A stretch of 28,502 nt of DNA from a virus: positions 1 to 28,502 of the IMG/VR virus record IMGVR_UViG_3300043673_000012. The stretch is one strand, 5' to 3'. Each line of letters opens with the position of its first letter. The stretch's first letter is position 1. Both the position numbers and the translations under genes were made by a program. Below the pieces are notes generated by a model. It did no database searches, had not been told where the DNA came from, and was given only the letters and a program-made list of their open reading frames with translations. Below, piece after piece: positions 12,966 to 20,438 of the stretch.

Positions 12966-13135
12966 TGCCCGAGCATAGAACGTGCGTGATGTGTAGCGCT
13001 CACGTTCCACGCGGCGAGCCTGCGCCGATCTGCAGCGATGAATGTTGGGATCAATACATGACGCTGCGGGCGCAAATCGAATCGATGCAGGGTCTTTTCA
13101 AACCAAAACAAGGGGAAATGCATGGCGACCGATGA
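12962..13135 (+). CDS. small zinc-finger-like protein
   Basis: 57 residues. C8-x2-C11 and C24-x3-C28 (CVMC, CSDEC) form a probable zinc site, as in short phage treble-clef or FYVE-like fingers. A helical tail follows. The start overlaps the previous stop (ATGA) and the gene overlaps the next by 14 bases. Function unknown. Confidence 0.65.
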   Translation: MMPEHRTCVMCSAHVPRGEPAPICSDECWDQYMTLRAQIESMQGLFKPKQGEMHGDR

Positions 13136-13514
13136 TCAGATTGAGCAGGAGATTCAAGACAAGGGATTGACCGCGCCGCGAGTGACGCCGGCCGCTATCG
13201 ATGCGGCGATCGCGCATGAGTTTTACTTCGTCGCCGGCGACGGGGTTTACGGCAGTGCGCGCAAGAACGGAGACGAGAGCGTTCAGTGGTTTCCGCACTC
13301 GCTCGATCTGCTAACCATTTGCGTGCTGGTATTGGAGAACGGGTTCACGGTGACAGGCGAATCGGCCTGCGCCTCGCCTGAGAACTTCAACGCCGAGCTC
13401 GGGCGCAAGATCGCGCGGGAGAATGCCAAACAGAAGATCTGGCCGCTCGAGGGGTATTTGCTCAAGCAGCGGCTTGCCGATGCACGTGTGGCCGCCGGCT
13501 CTCGAGCAGGGTAA
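13122..13514 (+). CDS. phage gp49/66-family protein
   Basis: 130 residues with an AAGGGG site. Strong family marks: VTPAAIDAAI, LENGFTVTGESACA, PENFNAELGRKIARE, NAKQKIWPLEGYLL. This matches the 'N4 gp49 / Sf6 gene 66' family, found in many phages. The role is not known with certainty. Family length (about 100-130) fits. Confidence 0.85.
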   Translation: MATDDQIEQEIQDKGLTAPRVTPAAIDAAIAHEFYFVAGDGVYGSARKNGDESVQWFPHSLDLLTICVLVLENGFTVTGESACASPENFNAELGRKIARENAKQKIWPLEGYLLKQRLADARVAAGSRAG

Positions 13515-13519
13515 AGGCA

Positions 13520-13774
13520 ATGGCCGTACGCCAGGCCGACCGCGCGCTCTCGCAGCAGATGCGAAAGATCATCGATCGCGCCGAGCGAGACGCCTCGAAG
13601 ATCTATGGCTCGCGCGTCGGCCTGGTGATGGTGTTTGTTCCGTTCAACGTGCCAGATTCGGAGATGCAATACATCGCCAATGTGAAGCGCGAAGACGGCG
13701 TCGACATGCTGCGCAAGCTTTTCTTGCGCTGGAGTATTCCTATCGAGGACGTGCCCGCGCACGAAAAACAATGA
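13520..13774 (+). CDS. small hypothetical phage protein
   Basis: 84 residues starting MAVRQADRALSQQMRKIIDR. A basic N-terminal helix is followed by a strand-rich core (RVGLVMVFVPFN). It resembles uncharacterised proteins found beside gp49/66-family genes. Coupled by ATGA to the next gene. Confidence 0.65.
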   Translation: MAVRQADRALSQQMRKIIDRAERDASKIYGSRVGLVMVFVPFNVPDSEMQYIANVKREDGVDMLRKLFLRWSIPIEDVPAHEKQ

Positions 13775-13989
13775 CCCTCATTTATCTGTACGTCATCCTG
13801 ATCACAAACGGCGGCCGCGACATGATCCGCACGCCTCACCCGACCTATTCTTCCTGCTTCGCAGCGCTCGATCATGCGAAGCACTCGCCTGCGCCGGCGG
13901 ACAGCCGAACTGTTGTCATGTTCTGCGGAGACGAGCGCATGGAATGGGCATACAGCGGCGAATGGCATCGCTATAGCGACGCGAAGTGA
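13771..13989 (+). CDS. small hypothetical phage protein
   Basis: 72 residues from the ATG at 13771, overlapping the previous stop. It starts MTLIYLYVILITNGGRD, a strand-rich N-terminus rather than a clear signal. A longer reading frame through the same region begins in another gene and is not the real start. No family recognised. Confidence 0.6.
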   Translation: MTLIYLYVILITNGGRDMIRTPHPTYSSCFAALDHAKHSPAPADSRTVVMFCGDERMEWAYSGEWHRYSDAK

Positions 13990-13992
13990 CTC

Positions 13993-14415
13993 GTGCCGAT
14001 CAAGCCTGAAAACAAAGACCGCTACCCGCCGGACTGGCAGCAGATCCGCGAGCGGATACGCAAGCGCGCCGACAATAAATGCGAGGACTGCGGCGTCCCG
14101 AATTATCAGCTCGGCGGCCGGTTGCGAGACGGGACTTGGTATAAGGCTGTCACGCTCGGCGATAACGGTCTGGCGCTGCAATGGCCATCGCCAGGTCAAT
14201 GGGCCTGGTGCATGCTCGACGAGCATCACGCAATGCTGCGAATCATACGTATCGTTTGCACAGTCGCGCACCTGGATCACACGCCAGAAAACTGTGCGGA
14301 CGATAACCTGCGTTTCTGGTGCCAGCGTTGCCACTTACGCTATGACCATGCGATGCATCGGCGTGAGGCTTACAAGTCGCGCCGCGCTGGCCGCGCAATC
14401 GAGATGTTTCCATGA
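13993..14415 (+). CDS. HNH endonuclease
   Basis: 140 residues from a GTG. An HNH zinc fold is visible: C-x2-C at 30-33 (CEDC), then AHLDHTPENCADDNLRFWC with the central His-Asp-His and Asn, and CQRC. HNH enzymes nick or cut DNA. Here the gene lies in the early operon, not beside terminase genes as many phage HNH nucleases do, so it may be a homing enzyme or an anti-host nuclease. Confidence 0.88.
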   Translation: MPIKPENKDRYPPDWQQIRERIRKRADNKCEDCGVPNYQLGGRLRDGTWYKAVTLGDNGLALQWPSPGQWAWCMLDEHHAMLRIIRIVCTVAHLDHTPENCADDNLRFWCQRCHLRYDHAMHRREAYKSRRAGRAIEMFP

Positions 14416-14672
14416 GGAAGTCGAGGACGGATGCAGAATTGAAGGCGATCCTAGCCGACGTGCGCGCCCCCAAAATCAAACGCCTTGTCGCGGCCGCGCA
14501 GGCCTTCCTCGAGGAGGAGACCGAAGTCGCGCGCGTCTCGTATCAGGACCATCACCCAGGGGTCGCTGGGCCGCCGCGGTGGTCCGATCAGATTTGGCGC
14601 GCTGCGGATCCGACCGGCGCGCGCCTAGCGATCGAACTGCGGCGCGCGTTGAAGGGGGTGCCGAAGCAATGA
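14412..14672 (+). CDS. small hypothetical protein
   Basis: 86 residues, mainly helical with an N-terminal charged region (MRKSRTDAELKAILADVRAP). ATGA overlap to the HNH gene and to the next gene. No family recognised. Confidence 0.6.
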   Translation: MRKSRTDAELKAILADVRAPKIKRLVAAAQAFLEEETEVARVSYQDHHPGVAGPPRWSDQIWRAADPTGARLAIELRRALKGVPKQ

Positions 14673-14794
14673 GCACGCCTAGTCCCGCCGTCCAGCGCCT
14701 GATCCGCCTGCTCGCCAAGGCCGCGGTACGCCAGAAGTTGCGCCAGCAGCCCATTGCGCCGCAGAATCCGCCCAAGGTGAGGGATCAAAACTAA
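14669..14794 (+). CDS. tiny basic protein preceding the recombinase
   Basis: 41 residues: MSTPSPAVQRLIRLLAKAAV, then a basic tail RQKLRQQPIAPQNPPKVRDQ. It is positioned as a small gene two bases before the integrase start. It is the right size and charge for a recombination directionality factor, but there is no direct evidence for that. Confidence 0.55.
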   Translation: MSTPSPAVQRLIRLLAKAAVRQKLRQQPIAPQNPPKVRDQN

Positions 14795-14796
14795 AA

Positions 14797-16278
14797 ATGC
14801 GCGCCCTGCTCTACGGAAGATTCAGCACGGACAAGCAATCCGAGTCGTCGATCACCGATCAATGGGCAATATGCGAAGCCTATGCTAAGACTCACGGCCT
14901 CAATGTCGGCCAGCGGTTCTCGGATAAGGGAATCAGCGGCGCCGCCGTCGGCAACCGTCCGGGAGTCCTCGCGGCCCTCGAGGCGCTGCAGCCCGGCGAC
15001 GTCCTCCTGATCTCCGATCTGTCGCGGCTGTCGCGCAGCCAGGATCTCGCGCCCATGCTGTCCAGGCTTCGCTACAGGAACGTGCGAGTCGTCGGCGTAC
15101 AGGACGGCTTCGATTCCTACAGCCGCACGGCGCGCATGCAGGCCGGCATGTCCGGGATCATGAGCGAGGAGATGCGATCGATGATCGCGGACCGCACGCA
15201 CTCGTCTCATGAATTCCTGGCGCGCGACGGCAAGTCGACGGGCGGTAAGGCGTACGACAACGTCGAGCACGTCGTAGAGATCTTCGCGAGGTTCGCCGCC
15301 GGCGACTCGCTCAAAGAGATCGCCGCCGATTTCAATGAACGCGGCATACCCTCGCCGGGCGCCGGCTGGAAGGCCAGGTCTAACCCGCGCGGTAAATGGC
15401 TCGTCTCGACGCTGCACGCGCTGCTGCGCAATGAGCGCTACATTGGCCGCCAAGTATGGAATCGGTCGAAATGGTCAAGGGATCCAGACACCGGTATTCG
15501 CGCCCGGCGCGAGCGGCCCGAGTCGGAATGGATCGTCCGGGAATGTCCGGCGATCATAGATCGGTCCACGTGGAACCGGGTGCAAGCGCGATTCAGGACG
15601 CACACTACGCACACCCGCGGTCAGCGATACCTGCTCTCAGGGCTGCTGGAATGCGGCGTGTGCGGCTCGAAGCTCGTCATCTACGGCGGCGGCCAGCGCC
15701 GGTACCGCTGCGGCGCCCACCACCAGGGCGGTGCCCACGCCTGCGCCAATGCCCACACCTTCCCCATGCTGATCGCCGAGGACATGATCCTCGCGCCAGT
15801 CTTGAAGGAAATGCTGTCGGACGCGGCGATAGCGCTCGGCGTCAAGGCCATGAAGGAGGAGCAGCCGGTCGTCGCGCCGCCGCCGGCCAACCGGGAGCTA
15901 AAGGAGCTGCAGCGACTCGTGGACGCCGGTATTTTGACCCCTGAGGTCGCGGCGCCGTCGATCGAAGCCGCCAAGCGCAAGGCGGAGACCAATGTGACGT
16001 ACCTCGACTTCGCCTTAGCCAGGCCTTCTCCGGCCGAATGGCGGGCGACGGTGCTCAACATGCGGGAAGTCCTGGAGGGCGACGACGTGCCGGCGGCCAG
16101 GGACATCCTCAGGGAGCTAGTCGGCCCGATTTCATGCGTTCCCGCCGGCATCCATCACGTACGCGCGACCCTGGCAGCCCGGGAAATCATGCTGATGACG
16201 GGCACAGGTAGATTCTGTGGTAGCGGGGGCGCGCTACGACAAGATCTACTGATCCCTATAAGCTCCAGAAATCAATGA
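14797..16278 (+). CDS. int: large serine recombinase (phage integrase)
   Basis: 493 residues. The catalytic domain is clear: Arg8 and Ser10 in YGRFSTDKQSESS, and SDLSRLSR (73-80). A recombinase domain (about 150-265) is followed by a zinc ribbon: CGVC at 286-289, C305 and C316 (GGAHACANAH). A coiled-coil region follows. Large serine recombinases join phage attP to a host attB without host factors. It ends the plus-strand early operon and converges with the late genes, 22 bases away. The C-terminal 20 residues (GGALRQDLLIPISSRNQ) look unlike the rest and may lie over attP. Confidence 0.95.
   Translation: MRALLYGRFSTDKQSESSITDQWAICEAYAKTHGLNVGQRFSDKGISGAAVGNRPGVLAALEALQPGDVLLISDLSRLSRSQDLAPMLSRLRYRNVRVVGVQDGFDSYSRTARMQAGMSGIMSEEMRSMIADRTHSSHEFLARDGKSTGGKAYDNVEHVVEIFARFAAGDSLKEIAADFNERGIPSPGAGWKARSNPRGKWLVSTLHALLRNERYIGRQVWNRSKWSRDPDTGIRARRERPESEWIVRECPAIIDRSTWNRVQARFRTHTTHTRGQRYLLSGLLECGVCGSKLVIYGGGQRRYRCGAHHQGGAHACANAHTFPMLIAEDMILAPVLKEMLSDAAIALGVKAMKEEQPVVAPPPANRELKELQRLVDAGILTPEVAAPSIEAAKRKAETNVTYLDFALARPSPAEWRATVLNMREVLEGDDVPAARDILRELVGPISCVPAGIHHVRATLAAREIMLMTGTGRFCGSGGALRQDLLIPISSRNQ
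16220..16237. repeat. inverted repeat in the 3' end of the integrase gene
   Basis: GTAGCG and CGCTAC form six-base arms around a six-base spacer. It lies near the integrase stop, where serine-integrase attP sites are often found. Short arms make chance possible; it is listed as a place to look for attP. Confidence 0.25.
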
Positions 16279-16300
16279 TTTGCGCTTGACGGCCATGGGA

Positions 16301-16489
16301 TTACTTGGGCTCGTCCTTCTTTTTGAGCCATGGGAATATCCGAAACATGCCGGTTTGGCTCATCTCGGTCTCGGTGACCACGTAATCGGGGTCCTTCGGC
16401 TGCAGCGGCTTAATATCGACCGTCGGCACCCGATACGGCGAAGGCGGGATATCAGGGAGCTTTGGCTTGCGGCGAAACCACAGCCTCAT
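16301..16489 (-). CDS. small hypothetical late protein
   Basis: 62 residues starting MRLWFRRKPKLPDIPPSPYR; basic and Pro-rich with a Lys-rich end. It overlaps the Rz1-like gene by 38 bases and is the last gene of the late operon. No family recognised; it could be a lysis accessory. Confidence 0.55.
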   Translation of the reverse strand: MRLWFRRKPKLPDIPPSPYRVPTVDIKPLQPKDPDYVVTETEMSQTGMFRIFPWLKKKDEPK

Positions 16490-16757
16490 TGCCGGAGCTG
16501 CTCGTCACGGTAGAGCGTCGCCACTCGTCCAGCTGCTTGCACGAGGGCGTCAAGCCCGGGCCCGATGTCTGGTCCTGGCTGAGCAGCTCCGTCTTGCACT
16601 TCTCGAACAGCAGCGGATCCGGGCCTGGGACCCGCAGCGCCGCCGTTGGCGGTTTGGTTTGCGGGACTTCGCTGGACGCTATTACCCGTTGATCTGCACA
16701 GCCGCACAGGCTGCTCAGGGTGAGCAGCGCGGTAAGCATCGATAACTTGCTGATCAT
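16452..16757 (-). CDS. Rz1-like outer-membrane lipoprotein (o-spanin)
   Basis: 101 residues, embedded in a different frame inside the i-spanin gene. It has a lipoprotein signal (MISKLSMLTALLTLSSLCGC) with Cys20 in an LCGC lipobox, followed by a Pro-rich mature region. An o-spanin pairs with the inner-membrane i-spanin to fuse the two membranes at the end of lysis. The out-of-frame overlap is the classic Rz/Rz1 arrangement. Confidence 0.8.
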   Translation of the reverse strand: MISKLSMLTALLTLSSLCGCADQRVIASSEVPQTKPPTAALRVPGPDPLLFEKCKTELLSQDQTSGPGLTPSCKQLDEWRRSTVTSSSGNEAVVSPQAKAP

Positions 16758-16965
16758 GATCGGCTCCTAAATCGGCCGCGTCGGCCTTGGCAATGTTGGC
16801 GGCCGTTTGGGCGACGACCTCGGTATGTCGAACCGCGAGAGCGGCGTCGTCTTTCTTGATGATCTTCTGCTCCCCGACCTGCTCGCGATGCACGCTCCAC
16901 CAGGTAAAGGCGGCCAGCACAATCGCGGCGCCGGCGAGACCAAAGTAAAGCTTCAGTTCGCTCAT
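16486..16965 (-). CDS. Rz-like inner-membrane spanin (i-spanin)
   Basis: 159 residues. An N-terminal membrane anchor (about 6-24) is followed by a charged helical periplasmic region (REQVGEQKIIKKDDAALAVR), the Rz layout. The C-terminal part (after about residue 85) is Pro/Gly/Ala-rich and overlaps the Rz1-like frame. Together they form the last step of Gram-negative lysis. Confidence 0.78.
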   Translation of the reverse strand: MSELKLYFGLAGAAIVLAAFTWWSVHREQVGEQKIIKKDDAALAVRHTEVVAQTAANIAKADAADLGADHDQQVIDAYRAAHPEQPVRLCRSTGNSVQRSPANQTANGGAAGPRPGSAAVREVQDGAAQPGPDIGPGLDALVQAAGRVATLYRDEQLRQ

Positions 16966-17333
16966 GCCGGCGGATCCTTTTTTACTGACACCAGGGTCGG
17001 AATCGGCCTCTGCCGTTTCTCGGGCCGCGGCGGCTTATCGCTTTCGAACTTTAAAAACCGATCGAACATGGTGGCGAGCCAGTTGGTATCCGCGACCAGC
17101 GGCCGCAGCTCCCCATCGATCTCATCGTGATTGCTGACCATGTGCGTACGCATGGCGGCGATATCGTTTCTGATCAGGCTGGCATCGGCCGCGGGGACGC
17201 CCTCGACCGCATTGCTGTGCAGATCCGAGACCTTTCGGTGGATCCGCACAGCAACGTAAAGGATCAGTATCCCGAGGAACAGCGCGCCGAAGCTGAAAAC
17301 TAAAATCAATGCTTGTCGTGCGTCCAATTGCAT
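16962..17333 (-). CDS. membrane protein of the lysis region
   Basis: 123 residues with one N-terminal membrane segment (about 8-30) and a cytoplasmic/periplasmic helical tail containing NDIAAMRTHMVSNHDEIDGE. It overlaps the i-spanin gene start by four bases (ATGA). It could be a holin partner or regulator; no family is recognised. Confidence 0.65.
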   Translation of the reverse strand: MQLDARQALILVFSFGALFLGILILYVAVRIHRKVSDLHSNAVEGVPAADASLIRNDIAAMRTHMVSNHDEIDGELRPLVADTNWLATMFDRFLKFESDKPPRPEKRQRPIPTLVSVKKDPPA

Positions 17334-17337
17334 CCCC

Positions 17338-17733
17338 TTATTTCCTTAACAGCGCCATTGCGAAACCGCCGGCCGCAATCAGCGCGGCCGCCCAGTTGCG
17401 AATACTATCGAGTCTCTTGTCAGTTCCCTCTTTCATAGATTTAGAAAAATCCTCGAATGCCTTCTTCGAGGCCTTGCGGTTCACGCTCTGCACGACCTTG
17501 GCGAGCTCGTGCCGCTGTTCTTTCATCTCAGCGATCAATCCGTCGACGAGCTTGTTTTGCAGCGTGAGGTATTCTGCCGTCGGATTGCTCCCCGGGCTCA
17601 AGGCCTTCATGCCGCGGCGGGTCGATTCGATATCGGCCGCGATCGTCTCGTCGAAGTCGTCCAGCAGTAAATCGGTCTCCGGTTCGACGAGCTGGTCCTG
17701 ATAGACGCGCGGCCAGCGGGAGAGCTTGCTCAC
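17338..17733 (-). CDS. helical protein with C-terminal membrane segment
   Basis: 131 residues. A long helical body is followed by a hydrophobic C-terminal segment (NWAAALIAAGGFAMALLRK, about 113-131), giving a tail-anchored protein. The phage context suggests a lysis or superinfection role. ATGA overlap with the upstream gene. Confidence 0.62.
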   Translation of the reverse strand: MSKLSRWPRVYQDQLVEPETDLLLDDFDETIAADIESTRRGMKALSPGSNPTAEYLTLQNKLVDGLIAEMKEQRHELAKVVQSVNRKASKKAFEDFSKSMKEGTDKRLDSIRNWAAALIAAGGFAMALLRK

Positions 17734-18041
17734 GGCGCCGGATCGTCCTTCCAGCCGAAGATCTCTGCGAGCGTGTTATAGCCGCCGATCGCCGTTACGA
17801 GACCGCCGAAAACGATGAGCATCGTCCCGCTGCCTGGCAGGCTCTTGGCCAGCGCCGGGTGCGAGGTGATGAATCCCTCGAGGGATCCTGCCGCCATTGC
17901 CAGGCCGCCGGCGGTCTTCGTGCGATGTCGCCAGGCCCATCGAGCTTTCGCTTTCGCAAAGTCGGCCGCGACCCTTGCTTTCAGTTTCGTGAAGCCTGCG
18001 GCCCGCTTGCAATGCTCCAGCACCAAGGGGACGGCTATCAT
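17730..18041 (-). CDS. holin candidate
   Basis: 103 residues from the ATG at 18041, which overlaps the peptidase stop (ATGA). Two hydrophobic stretches (about 44-62 and 72-90, the second GTMLIVFGGLVTAIGG) are separated by a short loop. The position directly after the endolysin and the size suit a holin, which forms membrane holes to release the endolysin. Membrane prediction is by eye, so other membrane proteins here remain alternatives. Confidence 0.6.
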   Translation of the reverse strand: MIAVPLVLEHCKRAAGFTKLKARVAADFAKAKARWAWRHRTKTAGGLAMAAGSLEGFITSHPALAKSLPGSGTMLIVFGGLVTAIGGYNTLAEIFGWKDDPAP

Positions 18042-18451
18042 GAGATTCCCGCCAGCGATCGCCACGTCGGATGTTGAAAGTGCGGCTCCTCGGGGAACGG
18101 GAACCCAGGCTCGCCCGCCCATTCGAGCCCCGCGGCGACGCCCAGTTTGCCGACCTGCTGCCAGACAGGATCGGCGCCCTGCCAGTCAGGTTTGCCGCCG
18201 ACCATTGGCACGATATCGATAGCGAGCCCGAAGTTATGCGCTGACTTCCCGGCGGGCGCATCGGTGACGACATATCTGCGACCGATTGGCGCTGTCGTGC
18301 GGCCCTTCGCATACAGCGCCGCCTGCTCCTCATTTGATCGCAGCGTGCAGGTCACCAATACATCGACGCCGGCGGCCTTGCAGGCGGCCAGGAACGCATC
18401 GACTTGCGGGCGGATCTCGGGCCGAAGATCATCGAGGTTGCGCGAACTCAT
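18038..18451 (-). CDS. L-alanyl-D-glutamate peptidase endolysin (M15 family)
   Basis: 137 residues from the ATG at 18451. Zinc-peptidase motifs: H72-x6-D79 in SAHNFGLAID, and H124 in EPHFQ; TCTLRSNEEQAALYAKGR at 35-52 is the family's conserved region. These enzymes cut the L-Ala-D-Glu bond of peptidoglycan stem peptides, like the T5 endolysin. No signal peptide is present, so it needs a holin. Followed by an ATGA overlap to the holin candidate. Confidence 0.93.
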   Translation of the reverse strand: MSSRNLDDLRPEIRPQVDAFLAACKAAGVDVLVTCTLRSNEEQAALYAKGRTTAPIGRRYVVTDAPAGKSAHNFGLAIDIVPMVGGKPDWQGADPVWQQVGKLGVAAGLEWAGEPGFPFPEEPHFQHPTWRSLAGIS

Positions 18452-18456
18452 TAGCG

Positions 18457-18642
18457 TTAACCGTGAAAATAGCTGCCGACCTTGATCCCGATCGACAGGC
18501 CTAGAAATAGTCCGCCGACCGTGAACGCGATCGCGTAGTGCCAATTCTTCGAGAGCCATGACTTCGCAGCCGCGACGTCCTGCTCGACGATCTTCGCGTC
18601 GGCCGCGGCCTTCGACAAATCGGATTTTATTTCCTGTTCCAT
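18457..18642 (-). CDS. small single-pass membrane protein, holin-like alternative
   Basis: 61 residues from the ATG at 18642 with a GAGG site. The N-terminal half is an acidic helix, then WHYAIAFTVGGLFLGLSIGI (about 34-53), a Gly-rich membrane helix. Located just before the endolysin gene. It could be a holin or pinholin-type protein instead of the two-pass candidate downstream. The 100 bases upstream (18643-18742) hold no other gene I can support. Confidence 0.6.
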   Translation of the reverse strand: MEQEIKSDLSKAAADAKIVEQDVAAAKSWLSKNWHYAIAFTVGGLFLGLSIGIKVGSYFHG

Positions 18643-18742
18643 ATTGCAGCGCCTCATTGCGTTGGGTGGTTGGGAAGGATCGGCGGCAATGCTGCTCGGA
18701 TCTTCACGCCGACGCTTTGCCGCGCTTCTCACTATCTCCAGA

Positions 18743-19111
18743 TCAGCCCGAGACCCCGATCTCGGCCTCGATCTCCAGCGTGAGCACTGTGTTGGCGTCC
18801 GCTTTGCCGGTGAGAAAATCCGCCGCGTCGAATCGCTGGCGCCCATAGAAAACGACGATCGACGAATTCGCCGGGATGCTCAAGGCATTGGCCCATATCT
18901 CGGTGCCCGCGGCGCTCGCGCCGGTCGCGCCTTTATAGAACGTGCAGTTATGCGCGGCCGAGTCTTTGTTGACGACGCGCGCCATCGTGACGATGAGGAA
19001 AGGCTGCGACATGGTGAACCCGACCGGGCCCGAGAGCGAGGTGACGTTCGGGTTTAGTAAATTCGCGATCGCGTTTGTGAGCGCGACGGGTTGAATATTG
19101 AGCTCTTTCAT
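18743..19111 (-). CDS. hypothetical virion or fibre-associated protein
   Basis: 122 residues, beta-rich, starting MKELNIQPVALTNAIANLLN. Ends as a small jelly-roll-like string of strands (VVFYGRQRF, VLTLEIEAEIG). It follows the fibre-like gene directly (TAAATG). Similar short proteins in siphophages are uncharacterised, possibly decoration proteins. Confidence 0.6.
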   Translation of the reverse strand: MKELNIQPVALTNAIANLLNPNVTSLSGPVGFTMSQPFLIVTMARVVNKDSAAHNCTFYKGATGASAAGTEIWANALSIPANSSIVVFYGRQRFDAADFLTGKADANTVLTLEIEAEIGVSG

Positions 19112-20086
19112 TTAGGCGATTCTCCGGAAAAAATCCACTGAGGCGATAGCGTGCGCGCTTGATTGATTCTCGGCGCCGAAGCCGATGAGCGCCGGCGTGC
19201 CGAGGAACGTCGAGGCGAGCTCTGACTGCAAAAGGAAAAATGAGCCGTTGTCGCCGCTGAAACTCACCGTCACGAGGAAAGCACTCGTCGAGGCATTCCA
19301 GTCGAAACGGTAGTAAAGCATCGGCATGATGCCCGGCGATCCAAGGCCCGGCGAGCCTGTGAGGCTCCCGGTGTTGCTCGAGAATGTCGTGCTATTGGTC
19401 GCGCGCTGCGAGATGCAAGTATTCGACGCCGTGCCGAAAAGGTAGAGATTCCCGGAGGGTCCGGACGAGGTCGCGACCAGGAGCCCTACGAGTTGGTTTG
19501 TCGTGAGGCCCGCGCAGGCGATTTTCAGAAGATACGAATAATTGCCGCTCGCCGGGACTGGCTGCGTGTATCCCGAATAATTGACGCCGGCGACGACCGG
19601 CGCCGTAAATGCCAGGCATCCGGCGCCGCTCTCGACCGCGGTGCCCGTGCCGATATTGAACGCGGTCCAGGCCGTGGCGCCCGAATATCGGCCGCCGGTC
19701 GTGTCAATCGCCGTGCCGGCTCCGCGCTCGAATTCGTCATTCGGTCCGAGGCCGACGCCGCTCGGCGTCGACGGATGCGAGTCGATCGTGAGGTTAGCGC
19801 TGCCGCCGCCTCCGCCGCCGCTACCGTTCGAGGCTGCGGTGAGCCGTCCATCGGCGCCGACGGTGATATTCGAGTTTGTATAGCTGCCAGGTGTGACGCC
19901 GGTCGGCTGATTGACGGGCGGCGCTGGGATATATCGGCGCGCCTCGGCCATCGAGCGCGCGATGATGATCGGTGAGTTCCCACCGCCGCCGGTTGCCGGG
20001 AGCACGGATCCGGAGTCAGCCAGGCGAAACGGCTCGTCGCCGGCAATCGGCGCCTGCAGACCTCGGAGCCGCGTCAGGAAGTTCAT
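19112..20086 (-). CDS. tail-fibre-like protein
   Basis: 324 residues. A central segment PGSYTNSNITVGADGRLTAA followed by a poly-Gly/Ser hinge (SNGSGGGGGGS) is a recurring motif of phage tail fibres. The C-terminal part is Gly/Ser/Thr-rich and beta-rich with a jelly-roll appearance. Probably receptor-binding. Neighbours are another fibre-like gene and the large tail protein. Confidence 0.75.
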   Translation of the reverse strand: MNFLTRLRGLQAPIAGDEPFRLADSGSVLPATGGGGNSPIIIARSMAEARRYIPAPPVNQPTGVTPGSYTNSNITVGADGRLTAASNGSGGGGGGSANLTIDSHPSTPSGVGLGPNDEFERGAGTAIDTTGGRYSGATAWTAFNIGTGTAVESGAGCLAFTAPVVAGVNYSGYTQPVPASGNYSYLLKIACAGLTTNQLVGLLVATSSGPSGNLYLFGTASNTCISQRATNSTTFSSNTGSLTGSPGLGSPGIMPMLYYRFDWNASTSAFLVTVSFSGDNGSFFLLQSELASTFLGTPALIGFGAENQSSAHAIASVDFFRRIA

Positions 20087-20090
20087 CGCT

Positions 20091-20432
20091 TTATGCCCAC
20101 ACCAAAACGCGGAATTGGTTGCTGGTCGGCGCGGTCGAGAAGCTCACGGTCACATTGTTAGCATCAGTGTGCGCGATATCGACGATTACCTCATCCCATG
20201 GCGTCCCGTTGCGATAGACCTTCACCATGACGTCCCGCGTATTGAGCGCGTGATTCACCACATAGGCGACATTCGTACCGTCGCCGATGTTCGCGGCGAA
20301 CTTCTTGACGCCCAGGAACGTCGCGAGCTGCGCAGCGGTGAGCTTAACCGTCGCTCCGCCCTGCACCGCTGGAAACACCTCCGTCCCGGTGAGCGCGGAT
20401 CCGGCGGTGAGAGCAGAGATCTTGATCGTCAT
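20091..20432 (-). CDS. small tail-fibre domain protein
   Basis: 113 residues. The pattern GDGTNVAYVVNHALNTRD (51-68), then VKVYRNGTPWDEVIVDI and NNVTVSFSTAPTSNQFRVLV, is a well-known small domain of phage tail fibres. The N-terminal half may be an attachment segment. It is coded between the large tail protein and the fibre-like gene. Confidence 0.78.
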   Translation of the reverse strand: MTIKISALTAGSALTGTEVFPAVQGGATVKLTAAQLATFLGVKKFAANIGDGTNVAYVVNHALNTRDVMVKVYRNGTPWDEVIVDIAHTDANNVTVSFSTAPTSNQFRVLVWA

Positions 20433-20438
20433 ATTCGC

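Noticed and set aside
16279-16300. Terminator between the integrase and the convergent late operon
   Set aside because: No stable hairpin followed by a T run is seen; only a GCCATGGGA direct repeat (16292 and 16327), which is short enough to be chance.
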